From JBCDBY01 sp039182715 (lineage in GTDB: Bacteria > Planctomycetota > PLA2), in contig JBCDBY010000023.1 in assembly GCA_039182715.1 (NCBI GenBank), forward strand, positions 1 through 24,240: 24,240 bases of DNA. Reading direction: 5' to 3'. The number at the start of each line of letters is the position of its first letter. Position 1 is the stretch's first letter. The notes beneath the pieces were generated by a model that did not search any database, was not told the origin of the DNA, and saw only the letters and a program-made list of their open reading frames with translations. Shown in pieces: positions 7,349-14,576 of this stretch. Both the position numbers and the translations under genes were made by a program.

Positions 7349-8068
7349 ATGCGTGCATTCGTGCTGTCGCTGCTCCTTCTCGGGGTCGGTTGTGTCCGAT
7401 CCTCGGAAAGCACCGGATTGACACAGTTGGAGGTCGATCTGCTGAGTGAGGACGTCTTCGACCTCACCGCGATCGCGTTCCAGGCGGGCGAAAATGCCTA
7501 CCTCGGAGACTCGGTGTCCCCCGGGGACATCACCGAGGCGCCCGTCGTCGGCAACGGATTCGCCGTCACCTACGACCTGCCGCCCGCCTTCCGGCTCGGA
7601 TTCGGACCCGGCATCGGGCGCGTCAAGTTGTCCGTCAAGGAGGACGGCCGGATCCTCGAGGATCCGCTGACCTTCGAGCCGTCGACCTCGACGGCGCTCG
7701 ACGTCGAGATCACCTACGAGATCGACTACGAGGGGGAGACGCTCGGCGGCCGGCCGACCGACGTGGCGCTGACCGTCTCGCTGATCGGGTCGCGCGTCTC
7801 GGCGCTCGAGCCCTTCTTCAACCGCTATCGCATCGCCGGCGACTGCTTCCTGGGCGCGACGAGCTGCGTGCTCTTCCTCGAGTTCGAAGCGGTCGGCGTT
7901 CCCAGCAACTTCGTGCCGGGCATCGCGGACGCATCGGGCGAGATCGACGATCCCGACGTGCGCGACATCTACGAACTCGACTACGACTTCGCGGGCGACG
8001 GGTTCTACTTCGCCGAGGGCTGGGTCGGCTGCTGCGCCTTCTTCCGCGAGCGCTTCACGATCCCGTAG
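7349..8068 (+). CDS. Putative acidic lipoprotein of unknown function
   Basis: The product has 239 residues. The ATG at 7349 begins MRAFVLSLLLLGVGCVRSS, a lipoprotein-like signal with Cys at residue 15. An ATG at 7328 would add seven residues before it and is less likely. The mature part is acidic and strand-rich with repeated Asp/Glu/Tyr stretches (ITYEIDYEGE, YELDYDFAGD) and a late Cys pair in GCCAFF. It looks like an immunoglobulin-like or jelly-roll surface domain, but I recognise no family. It appears monocistronic. Its last 14 bp overlap the convergent HEAT-repeat gene. Confidence 0.65.
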   Translation: MRAFVLSLLLLGVGCVRSSESTGLTQLEVDLLSEDVFDLTAIAFQAGENAYLGDSVSPGDITEAPVVGNGFAVTYDLPPAFRLGFGPGIGRVKLSVKEDGRILEDPLTFEPSTSTALDVEITYEIDYEGETLGGRPTDVALTVSLIGSRVSALEPFFNRYRIAGDCFLGATSCVLFLEFEAVGVPSNFVPGIADASGEIDDPDVRDIYELDYDFAGDGFYFAEGWVGCCAFFRERFTIP

Positions 8069-9728
8069 CGGCGAGCCGCGCCCGCGCGCGCTCGACGACC
8101 AGCCGTGCGACGTGATCCTTCTTCTGGCCGTAGGTGCGCAGGAAGTCCTCCATCGTCGGCAGCGCCTCGCGGATGGCGAGGTCGGCGCAGTAGCGCGCCG
8201 CTTCGTCCACCAGCATGGGATCGCTGAAGCCGTTGAGGATGCGGCCCCGCAGATCCTCGTCGGGACGCACCGCGTAGAGGCCGGCGGCGACGGCGAGCGC
8301 GAGCTCGGGGATCGCGTCGAAGCGCGTCGCTTCGTCGGGCATCAGCCGGACGTAGGCACGCGCCGCCTCGCGTCGGAAGTGGAGGTCGCGCGCGCGGTCG
8401 AGCGCGACGCGCAGCAACGGCGCCGCCTGCTCGGTGCCGCCGAGGTGGCCGACCGCCCAGGCGATGTCGCGCGGCCAGCGCGTCTGCGTGTCGCGCTCGA
8501 CGGCGCCGGCCAGGACCGGAGCGGCGAGCTTCGCGTCCATCGCGACGGCGAGATGGACCAGGGCGCGCTGGCCCGCCAGCGGGAAGCGTCGGGTGTCGCC
8601 CGCAAAGAGGGCGCGCGCCAGCAGCCGCGTGATGCCGTCCTTCGCGGCGTCGTGTCCGTCCGCCGCGAGTTCGCGCGCCGCCAGCAGGGAGACCGGCTCC
8701 TCGAAGGCGGTGCGCGCACGCACGAGGCGCAACAACACGGCATCGGCGCCGTTCGTGCCGTCCTTGCCGAGCGCGGCGATGACGGATTGTCGCGTCGCGA
8801 TCGAGGGGGTGTGGATCTTCGGCGGCACGCTCGCGCTGTCGCCCGCTTGCGAGATGTAGGTGCGCGTCAGGTAGCTCTGCAGCAGCTCGCGGTCGGCGAG
8901 CAGCGCGATCGGCCGGTAGAGCGACGGCGTGTAGTCGAAGACGATGGTGTCGGCGCAAAACTCGTGGACCAGCGCCTCCTTGCGCTTCTCCAGCGCACGG
9001 ACGTGGTCGGGCCCTTCCTGCGCCTGCTCCAGCAGCACCGCTTCGGTCACCAGCGTGTTGGCGCGCCGGCGATAAACGTCGTCGGGGGGCGGCGGGCTCC
9101 GGTCGCGCGCGAGGAGCGCCTCGACCTGCGTCCGCAGCTCTTCCGCTTCCTCGTTGACCTCATTGGGGTCTCTCTGCAGCCGTTCCAGGGTGCCGGCGAG
9201 CGCCTCGAGCACCGTGGGGCTCCGCGATCCCGCGCCCTGCGCGGCGCGCAGATGATCGCGCGCCTTTTCCAGCTCGGCGCGATCCTTGGGGTCGAGCGCG
9301 CCGCCCCCGAACTGCTGCCGCCGGCCGTTGATGATGATGATCATGTTGCCGAAGCGGCTGGTCTCGTTGATGCGCGCGACGATCGCGACGCCGAGCTCGC
9401 CGCGCACGAGGTTGCGCAGCTTCCCGGTGAGATCCTTCCGCTCGAGCATCGCGCGCGCCACCGGCTCCATGAGCTTGGCGCGGCCGAGGTCCGACGCGAG
9501 CAGACCGAGTCGCAGCAATGCGTCGACGTCGGCGGGTTGCGCCTGCAGGCGCGCCTCGACGCGCGCCAACTCCTCGGCGTAGCGGGCGCGCGTGCCGGGC
9601 CATCCGCCGATGCCCGGCGGCGGCGTATCGAAGACGCTCGGCGCCTTCTCCTTCTTCGCCGGCTGATCCTCCTCCTGCGCGAACGCCACCCCGGCGATCG
9701 CGACGAGCGCGCACACGATTCCCCGCAT
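8055..9728 (-). CDS. Exported TPR/HEAT-repeat protein
   Basis: The product has 557 residues. The ATG at 9728 starts MRGIVCALVAIAGVAFAQEED, a clear signal peptide; the in-frame codon at 9767 would add 13 residues from the end of hemY. After a Lys/Glu/Pro linker come TPR-like helices (about 45-90 and 140-190, e.g. ARVEARLQAQPADVDALLRLGLLA). The C-terminal half (about 280-550) is built of HEAT-like helix pairs containing RREAARAYVRL, LAARELAADG and WAVGHLGGTEQAAPLL. A short NMIIIINGRRQQ strand interrupts the first half. There is no catalytic motif; it is presumably a periplasmic scaffold. It follows hemY by only 2 bp, yet a TAGACT box 7 bases before its ATG suggests its own transcript. It overlaps the convergent lipoprotein gene by 14 bp. 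Confidence 0.78.
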   Translation of the reverse strand: MRGIVCALVAIAGVAFAQEEDQPAKKEKAPSVFDTPPPGIGGWPGTRARYAEELARVEARLQAQPADVDALLRLGLLASDLGRAKLMEPVARAMLERKDLTGKLRNLVRGELGVAIVARINETSRFGNMIIIINGRRQQFGGGALDPKDRAELEKARDHLRAAQGAGSRSPTVLEALAGTLERLQRDPNEVNEEAEELRTQVEALLARDRSPPPPDDVYRRRANTLVTEAVLLEQAQEGPDHVRALEKRKEALVHEFCADTIVFDYTPSLYRPIALLADRELLQSYLTRTYISQAGDSASVPPKIHTPSIATRQSVIAALGKDGTNGADAVLLRLVRARTAFEEPVSLLAARELAADGHDAAKDGITRLLARALFAGDTRRFPLAGQRALVHLAVAMDAKLAAPVLAGAVERDTQTRWPRDIAWAVGHLGGTEQAAPLLRVALDRARDLHFRREAARAYVRLMPDEATRFDAIPELALAVAAGLYAVRPDEDLRGRILNGFSDPMLVDEAARYCADLAIREALPTMEDFLRTYGQKKDHVARLVVERARARLAATGS

Positions 9729-9730
9729 GC

Positions 9731-10969
9731 CTACGAGTCTAAGCCGGAAAGTGCTTCCTTGACGCACGCGTTGAGCGCGACCCCGCGGTAGCTGGAGCCG
9801 GTCAGGCGCAACCAGTCGGGCGTGGCGGCGTCGATCGCGGCGATGCGGTCGGCGTGGCCCAGCTCGTACTGCGCGATGCCGCCCGGCCAGCGGATGATGC
9901 GATGGCCGGCGGGCGGCGGAACCGAGCCCCAGACGCGCTCGAGATCCGCCAGCGCGAGGGCGAGAATGGCGTCGTCGTCGTGATCGAGCAGCGTCGGATC
10001 GCGGCGGCCGCCCATCATGACGCGGAAGAGGCGGGCGCCGTCCGGCGCGCGGTGGGGGAAGATCGACGAGTCGTAGAGTGTCCCCAGGATGCGCAGGCCC
10101 TGGTCACGCGGCACGAGGAACCCGAACGCGTCGTCGGCCGGCACCGGCTTGTCGAACATGAGCGCGACGACCGCGAGCGGCGCGCCGGGGATCGACGCGA
10201 GGTGTTCCGCGAGCGCGCCGTCGGTCCGTTGCGCTGCGTGCGCGGCGGGCAGCGTGCAGATGACGCGGTCGTAATCGCCCCGTTCGATGGTCTCGGCGGG
10301 CGCCTTCAGCCGCACGTCGACGCGTTCGCCGAGGCGATCGATGAGCACCTGCAGTCCGTGATCGAAGCTGGTGAGCACGCCCTTGGGCCCGAACCCGCGT
10401 CCTTTCGCGCCCTTGAGGAGCGAGCCGTGCTCCTGTTCGAGGGCGCGCAGACGGGGGAAGGCGCTGCGCACGGAGAGCCGCGCCGGGTCGCCGGCGAAGA
10501 TGCCGGTCACGAAGGCGTCGACGAGAATGTCCGCGGCGTGGCGACCGAGGTGACGCACGGCGAACTCGCGCACCGACTCGTCGCGCTCGGGCGCGGGCCG
10601 GCTCCACGGCTCGAGCAGCGCGCGCAGGCGGCCGGTCAGCGGCAGCACGTCGCTGGTCAGGAACTGCGGCGGCTTGTGCGGCAGCGCGCGCAGCTTGCCC
10701 TTGCGGAACACGTAGCGAATCGCCGCTTCCTCGCGCGCGCGCTGCAGGCGCGGCTCGAGGTCGAGCGCGCGGACCAGCTCGAGGGTGGCCGGCTCGTTGT
10801 CGAGGAAGCCGTTGGGTCCCCACTCGATGCGGAAGCCGTCGCGCTCCTCGGTGTGGATGTTGCCGCCGAGCCGGTCGCGCGCCTCGAAGAGCGTGACCTC
10901 GTGCCGGCGGCCCAGTTCCCACGCGGCGGCGAGTCCGCTCACCCCGCCGCCGAGAACCGCTATCCGCAT
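9731..10969 (-). CDS. hemY: Oxygen-dependent protoporphyrinogen / coproporphyrinogen oxidase (HemY type)
   Basis: The product has 412 residues and acts as a flavoprotein on the late haem pathway, oxidising protoporphyrinogen IX (or coproporphyrinogen III) with O2. The N-terminal FAD-binding motif is MRIAVLGGGVSGLAAAWEL, followed by FEARDRLGGNIHTE. Conserved C-terminal PPOX blocks are present, including WPGGIAQYELGH and the last FAD-contact region SSYRGVALNACV. The ATG at 10969 starts exactly at the Rossmann strand and overlaps the end of hemE by 10 bp, so the two are coupled. Upstream in the same reading frame is only out-of-frame hemE sequence. It is somewhat shorter than the usual 450-470 residues. 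Which substrate is used depends on whether the genome has coproporphyrin-type or protoporphyrin-type ferrochelatase, which is not in view. Confidence 0.9.
   Translation of the reverse strand: MRIAVLGGGVSGLAAAWELGRRHEVTLFEARDRLGGNIHTEERDGFRIEWGPNGFLDNEPATLELVRALDLEPRLQRAREEAAIRYVFRKGKLRALPHKPPQFLTSDVLPLTGRLRALLEPWSRPAPERDESVREFAVRHLGRHAADILVDAFVTGIFAGDPARLSVRSAFPRLRALEQEHGSLLKGAKGRGFGPKGVLTSFDHGLQVLIDRLGERVDVRLKAPAETIERGDYDRVICTLPAAHAAQRTDGALAEHLASIPGAPLAVVALMFDKPVPADDAFGFLVPRDQGLRILGTLYDSSIFPHRAPDGARLFRVMMGGRRDPTLLDHDDDAILALALADLERVWGSVPPPAGHRIIRWPGGIAQYELGHADRIAAIDAATPDWLRLTGSSYRGVALNACVKEALSGLDS
9736..9741 (-). promoter_or_regulatory. -10-like box TAGACT before the HEAT-repeat gene
   Basis: TAGACT lies inside the last codons of hemY, 7 bases before the ATG at 9728. 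No Shine-Dalgarno sequence precedes that ATG. The spacing matches the other start-proximal boxes, so an internal leaderless start is plausible. Confidence 0.35.
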
Positions 10970-11934
10970 GCGATGGACTGCGCGGCGCGCACGAACGCGG
11001 CGACGCCGTCGACGGGCGTGTCCTTGTGGATGCCGTGACCGAGGTTGATCACGTAGCCGGTGCCGGCGAGCGGCGTGGCCATCTCGAGCACCGCCTTTTC
11101 GATGATCTCCGGCGGCGAGTAGAGCACCATCGGATCGAGGTTGCCCTGGACCGGACCGCGTTTGCGGGCTTCGGCGAGATCGACGGTCCAGTCGACGCCC
11201 GACGCGGTCTGGCCGACGTCGCGCAGCGGGCCGCGCCCGAAGAAGATGACCGGGACGCCGCGGTCGCGCAGCGCGGCGACGATGCGGCGCAGTCCGGGCG
11301 CGCAGAAGCGCTCGAACACCGCGGGGCCGAGCTCGCCGCCCCAGCTGTCGAAGAGCTGCACCGCCTGCACGCCCGCCTCGACCTGGTTGAGGAGGTAGCG
11401 CAGCGTGACCTCCTCGAGCCAGTCGAGCAGGTCCTGCGCACGTGTCGGGTCGGCGTGCATGAGGCGGCGGAGCGCGGTGAAGTGCTTGGCCGAGCCGCCC
11501 TCGACGAGGTAGGTCGCCACGGTCGCGGGGGTGCCGGCAAAGCCGATGAGCGGCACGTCGAGCTCGTCGCGCAGGCGCCGAATCGTCTCGTAGACGAAGT
11601 CGACCTGGTCGACGGACGACGGCGCGAGCAGCGTGCTCGCGTCGGTGACCGGCTCCGGCAGCGTCGGGCCCGGCGCGAAGTCGAGTCCGGGCACCGCCGG
11701 GAGCGCCGGCACCATGATGTCGCTGAACAGGATCGCCGCATCGAGGCCGAAGCGTCGGATCGGCTGCAGCGTCACCTCGACGGCGAGATCGGGCTGCTTG
11801 CAGACGTCGAGAAAGCTGTGCTGCGCGCGGATGGCGCGGTACTCGGCGAGGTAGCGCCCCGCCTGCCGCATGAACCAGACCGGAAGCCGCTCCACCGGCT
11901 CCTCGCGCAGCGCTCGCAGGAAGAGATCGTTCAC
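10960..11934 (-). CDS. hemE: Uroporphyrinogen decarboxylase
   Basis: The product has 324 residues, close to the family's usual 340. It removes four acetate carboxyls from uroporphyrinogen III to give coproporphyrinogen III in the cytoplasm. Signature blocks are visible: PVWFMRQAGRYLAEYR (18-33, with the substrate-binding Arg residues), AILFSDIMVP with the catalytic Asp72, PLIGFAGTPATVATYL in the middle, and NLGHGIHKDTP near the end carrying the conserved His. The GTG at 11934 is the start; MNDLFLRALREEPVERLP is the expected N-terminus. No Shine-Dalgarno sequence precedes it. A TACGCT box 6 bases upstream and nearby palindromes form the likely control region. It overlaps hemY by 10 bp, so the pair forms a haem operon. 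Confidence 0.95.
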   Translation of the reverse strand: MNDLFLRALREEPVERLPVWFMRQAGRYLAEYRAIRAQHSFLDVCKQPDLAVEVTLQPIRRFGLDAAILFSDIMVPALPAVPGLDFAPGPTLPEPVTDASTLLAPSSVDQVDFVYETIRRLRDELDVPLIGFAGTPATVATYLVEGGSAKHFTALRRLMHADPTRAQDLLDWLEEVTLRYLLNQVEAGVQAVQLFDSWGGELGPAVFERFCAPGLRRIVAALRDRGVPVIFFGRGPLRDVGQTASGVDWTVDLAEARKRGPVQGNLDPMVLYSPPEIIEKAVLEMATPLAGTGYVINLGHGIHKDTPVDGVAAFVRAAQSIACG

Positions 11935-11940
11935 GCTCAG

Positions 11941-11946
11941 AGCGTA
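11941..11946 (-). promoter_or_regulatory. -10-like box TACGCT of hemE
   Basis: On the minus strand TACGCT is followed by 6 bases (CTGAGC) and the GTG start at 11934. There is no Shine-Dalgarno sequence. The box overlaps the first of two CGTAC-N3-GTACG palindromes, so a protein bound there would block polymerase. No consensus -35 was found at 16-18 bp. Confidence 0.4.
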
Positions 11947-12088
11947 CTACGTACGTCCCCAAACGGACGTAAGCCCAGCTGGGGCAACGACCTGCGACGA
12001 CCGAATGCGCCATGGGGGTGCGCACGCGTCGCTCTCAAGTCCCTGCAACCGCCGTGGTTACACGCGATTCGGTGCGTACGTAGTACGC
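11942..12088. repeat. Two 14-bp inverted arms, each a CGTAC-N3-GTACG palindrome, upstream of hemE
   Basis: The 14-mer at 11942-11955 (GCGTACTACGTACG) is the exact reverse complement of the 14-mer at 12075-12088. Each arm contains a 13-bp palindrome CGTAC-N3-GTACG (11943-11955 and 12075-12087), with centres 132 bp apart. Between them lie a second nested pair ACCGAAT (12000-12006) and ATTCGGT (12067-12073), a CCCAGCTGGG palindrome (11974-11983) and a local hairpin. The gap between the small TPR gene and hemE (11935-12129) holds nothing else recognisable. This could be a paired operator, the stem of a structured RNA, or a small non-autonomous element; no target-site duplication was seen. Confidence 0.7.
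11952..11971. promoter_or_regulatory. TACGTCC-N6-GGACGTA inverted repeat in the hemE promoter
   Basis: TACGTCC (11952-11958) and GGACGTA (11965-11971) form a perfect 7-bp inverted repeat around CCAAAC. It spans the stretch between the hemE -10 box and its expected -35, where repressor or MerR-type operators sit. It shares bases with the first CGTAC palindrome, so the two structures or binding events exclude each other. As RNA it would be a 7-bp hairpin with a 6-base loop. Confidence 0.45.
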
Positions 12089-12129
12089 GGTGAGGCGGTT
12101 GGGGGCGTGCGAGGGGCGCGACCGGTTGG

Positions 12130-12456
12130 CTAGCCCTGTTTCTCGACGCGCTCGGCTTCCTTGAGTTTGCCGAGGTGGCGGAGGCAGAGGGTGAGGCCTT
12201 GGGCGACCTGGGGGCGGTCGAGGTGCTGGGGGTAGGTGTCGAGGAAGCGGCGCAGCGGCAGCAGCGCTTTCTTGGCCTCGTCGTGGTCGGCCAGCCAGCG
12301 GCCGAGTCGCGACAGCGCGTGCGGCGGGTAGACCGTCTCGCTCGTATCCTTGTTCAGCGCGCGCCACGCCTCGAGAAAACGACCGTGCTCCATCTCACGC
12401 AGCATCGTCGTGAGCGGGCGCTCCTTGGGCGTATTTCGAAACAGTCGCACTCCCAT
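12130..12456 (-). CDS. Small TPR-like protein
   Basis: The product has 108 residues, is basic and helical, and has no signal peptide. Residues 25-105 read as two to three TPR-like helix pairs: FLEAWRALNKD, ALSRLGRWLADHDEAKKALLPLRRFLDTYPQH and PQVAQGLTLCLRHLGKLKEAERVEK. These carry the small residues and Tyr-Pro turn typical of TPRs. The ATG at 12456 is preceded by GGAAGG about 8 bases upstream, an adequate ribosome binding site. The upstream lipoprotein gene ends 30 bp before, so the two probably share a transcript. There is no catalytic signature; it is likely an adaptor or the remnant of a longer repeat protein. The exact function is unknown. Confidence 0.65.
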   Translation of the reverse strand: MGVRLFRNTPKERPLTTMLREMEHGRFLEAWRALNKDTSETVYPPHALSRLGRWLADHDEAKKALLPLRRFLDTYPQHLDRPQVAQGLTLCLRHLGKLKEAERVEKQG

Positions 12457-12486
12457 ATCTTCGGCCTTCCGACCAGCTTCATGAGG

Positions 12487-13623
12487 CTAGGGGGTTCGGA
12501 GCCGGATCGAGGGGGTATCGACCGGCAGGACGTGCCGCCCGCCCAGCGTGCGCAGGCCCTCGCCGAGGGTCAGGGTGAACTCCCGGCCGTCGGGCAGCGG
12601 CGTCGCCGGACGCACGGTCAGGACCACGTCCGCCTGGCCGTCGCAGGTCATCTTCTGCTGCAGCGACCACTCCGCGGGGTACGCGACGCCGCCGCTGCGG
12701 AAGGAGGCGACGATCGTCTCCGGCGCCAGCGGCATCGTGAACCGGAGCCGCGCCTCGGTGCCGTCCCAGGCGTTCGGATCGGCCGGCTCGACCTCCAGCA
12801 GCCGGAAGTCGTCGTGCAGGCTGCTCAGGTTCCAGTTTTCGAAGTACTGGTCCACGTCGATGAGCTCGGTGAGGTACTCGCCGTGAATCGAGCGCAGCGC
12901 GCCGAACCCGGTGCCGAACTGCAGCCGGTAGCGCACGCCCTCGCGCGGGAGGCCCTTCTCGATCCCGCTCCCGTCGGGCAGCTCGGGGAAGAAGATCAAC
13001 CGCGATCCGATGCGGCACCACTCGCCGCGCAGCTGCTCGGCCGCCCCGACGAAGAAGGCGGTCGCGGCGACGTCGATCTCGGGGTCGATCTCCTCGTTGA
13101 ACTCGATCAGGAGCGGCCCGTCGCGGCCAAGCGTGTCGCCATCGACCGGCGGCACCACGGCGCGGAAGGGGGGGATCTCCTCGGGCAGCAGCAGCGTGTC
13201 GAGCTCGTACGCGCCCGGCTCGCCCTCCCAACCGGCGACGAAGACCCAGATCGAGCGGCCGGCGCGCACGTCGACCTTGGCGAACTCGTGCTGCAGCTGG
13301 TTGCTGTTCGACTCGGCCAGCCGCGCCTCGCCGTTCGGGTCTTCGGCCACGATCAGGTCGAGGTTGGCGTCCTGGGTCCACTGCAGAACGACCTGCAGGC
13401 GCCCGGTGGTCGGCACGAGAATCTCGTACCGGTCGATCTCGCCGGTGTATCCGAACCCGTTGTTCGAGTTCTCGGCCAGGTCGTCGACGACCGGACGCGA
13501 ACGCCAGCCGGCGCCGCTGCGCTCCAGTTCAATGGTGGGGCCCAACGCCACGGGGGCAGCGTCATCCCCTCCGCTGCTGCACGCCACGCCGGCGAACAGC
13601 AGGAAACCGATTCCGTACTTCAA
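12487..13623 (-). CDS. Lipoprotein with PPC-like and Ig-like (Big_5) domains
   Basis: The product is 378 residues from a TTG at 13623 (MKYGIGFLLFAGVACSSGGD), a lipoprotein-like signal with Cys at about residue 15. A GGTGGAGG ribosome site precedes this TTG by 10 bases; another in-frame TTG at 13644 would add seven residues. The mature N-terminal part resembles the bacterial pre-peptidase C-terminal (PPC) beta domain: GEIDRYEILVPTTGRLQVVLQW, then NLDLIVAEDPNGEA and GAYELDTLLLP. Then PPVDGDTLGRDGPLLIEFNEEIDPE begins a Big_5-type Ig-like domain. A second similar domain ends the protein. It is probably surface or periplasmic and adhesive or structural. It is likely cotranscribed with the small TPR gene. 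Confidence 0.72.
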   Translation of the reverse strand: MKYGIGFLLFAGVACSSGGDDAAPVALGPTIELERSGAGWRSRPVVDDLAENSNNGFGYTGEIDRYEILVPTTGRLQVVLQWTQDANLDLIVAEDPNGEARLAESNSNQLQHEFAKVDVRAGRSIWVFVAGWEGEPGAYELDTLLLPEEIPPFRAVVPPVDGDTLGRDGPLLIEFNEEIDPEIDVAATAFFVGAAEQLRGEWCRIGSRLIFFPELPDGSGIEKGLPREGVRYRLQFGTGFGALRSIHGEYLTELIDVDQYFENWNLSSLHDDFRLLEVEPADPNAWDGTEARLRFTMPLAPETIVASFRSGGVAYPAEWSLQQKMTCDGQADVVLTVRPATPLPDGREFTLTLGEGLRTLGGRHVLPVDTPSIRLRTP

Positions 13624-13625
13624 GT

Positions 13626-13659
13626 GGTGGAGTCCTCCACCCAACCCGGGACCAGACTA
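13626..13659 (-). promoter_or_regulatory. -10 box and palindromic leader of the lipoprotein gene
   Basis: On the minus strand TAGTCT (13659-13654) precedes a short leader. The leader contains GGTGGAG / CTCCACC (13626-13632 and 13635-13641), a palindrome with a two-base centre that includes the ribosome site GGAGG. As RNA it could form a 6-bp stem with a 4-base loop and mask that site before the TTG at 13623. Confidence 0.35.
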
Positions 13660-13661
13660 CC

Positions 13662-14560
<899 letters not shown>

Positions 14561-14576
<16 letters not shown>

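Noticed and set aside
9731..12025. Continuous 764-codon frame that could suggest a fused HemE-HemY
   Set aside because: The upstream part is hemE read out of frame. Real hemE and hemY are separate frames overlapping by 10 bp.
11942..12088. Terminal inverted repeats of an insertion sequence
   Set aside because: The span is 147 bp with no transposase and no target-site duplication. A small non-autonomous element remains possible but is not supported by copies in this window.
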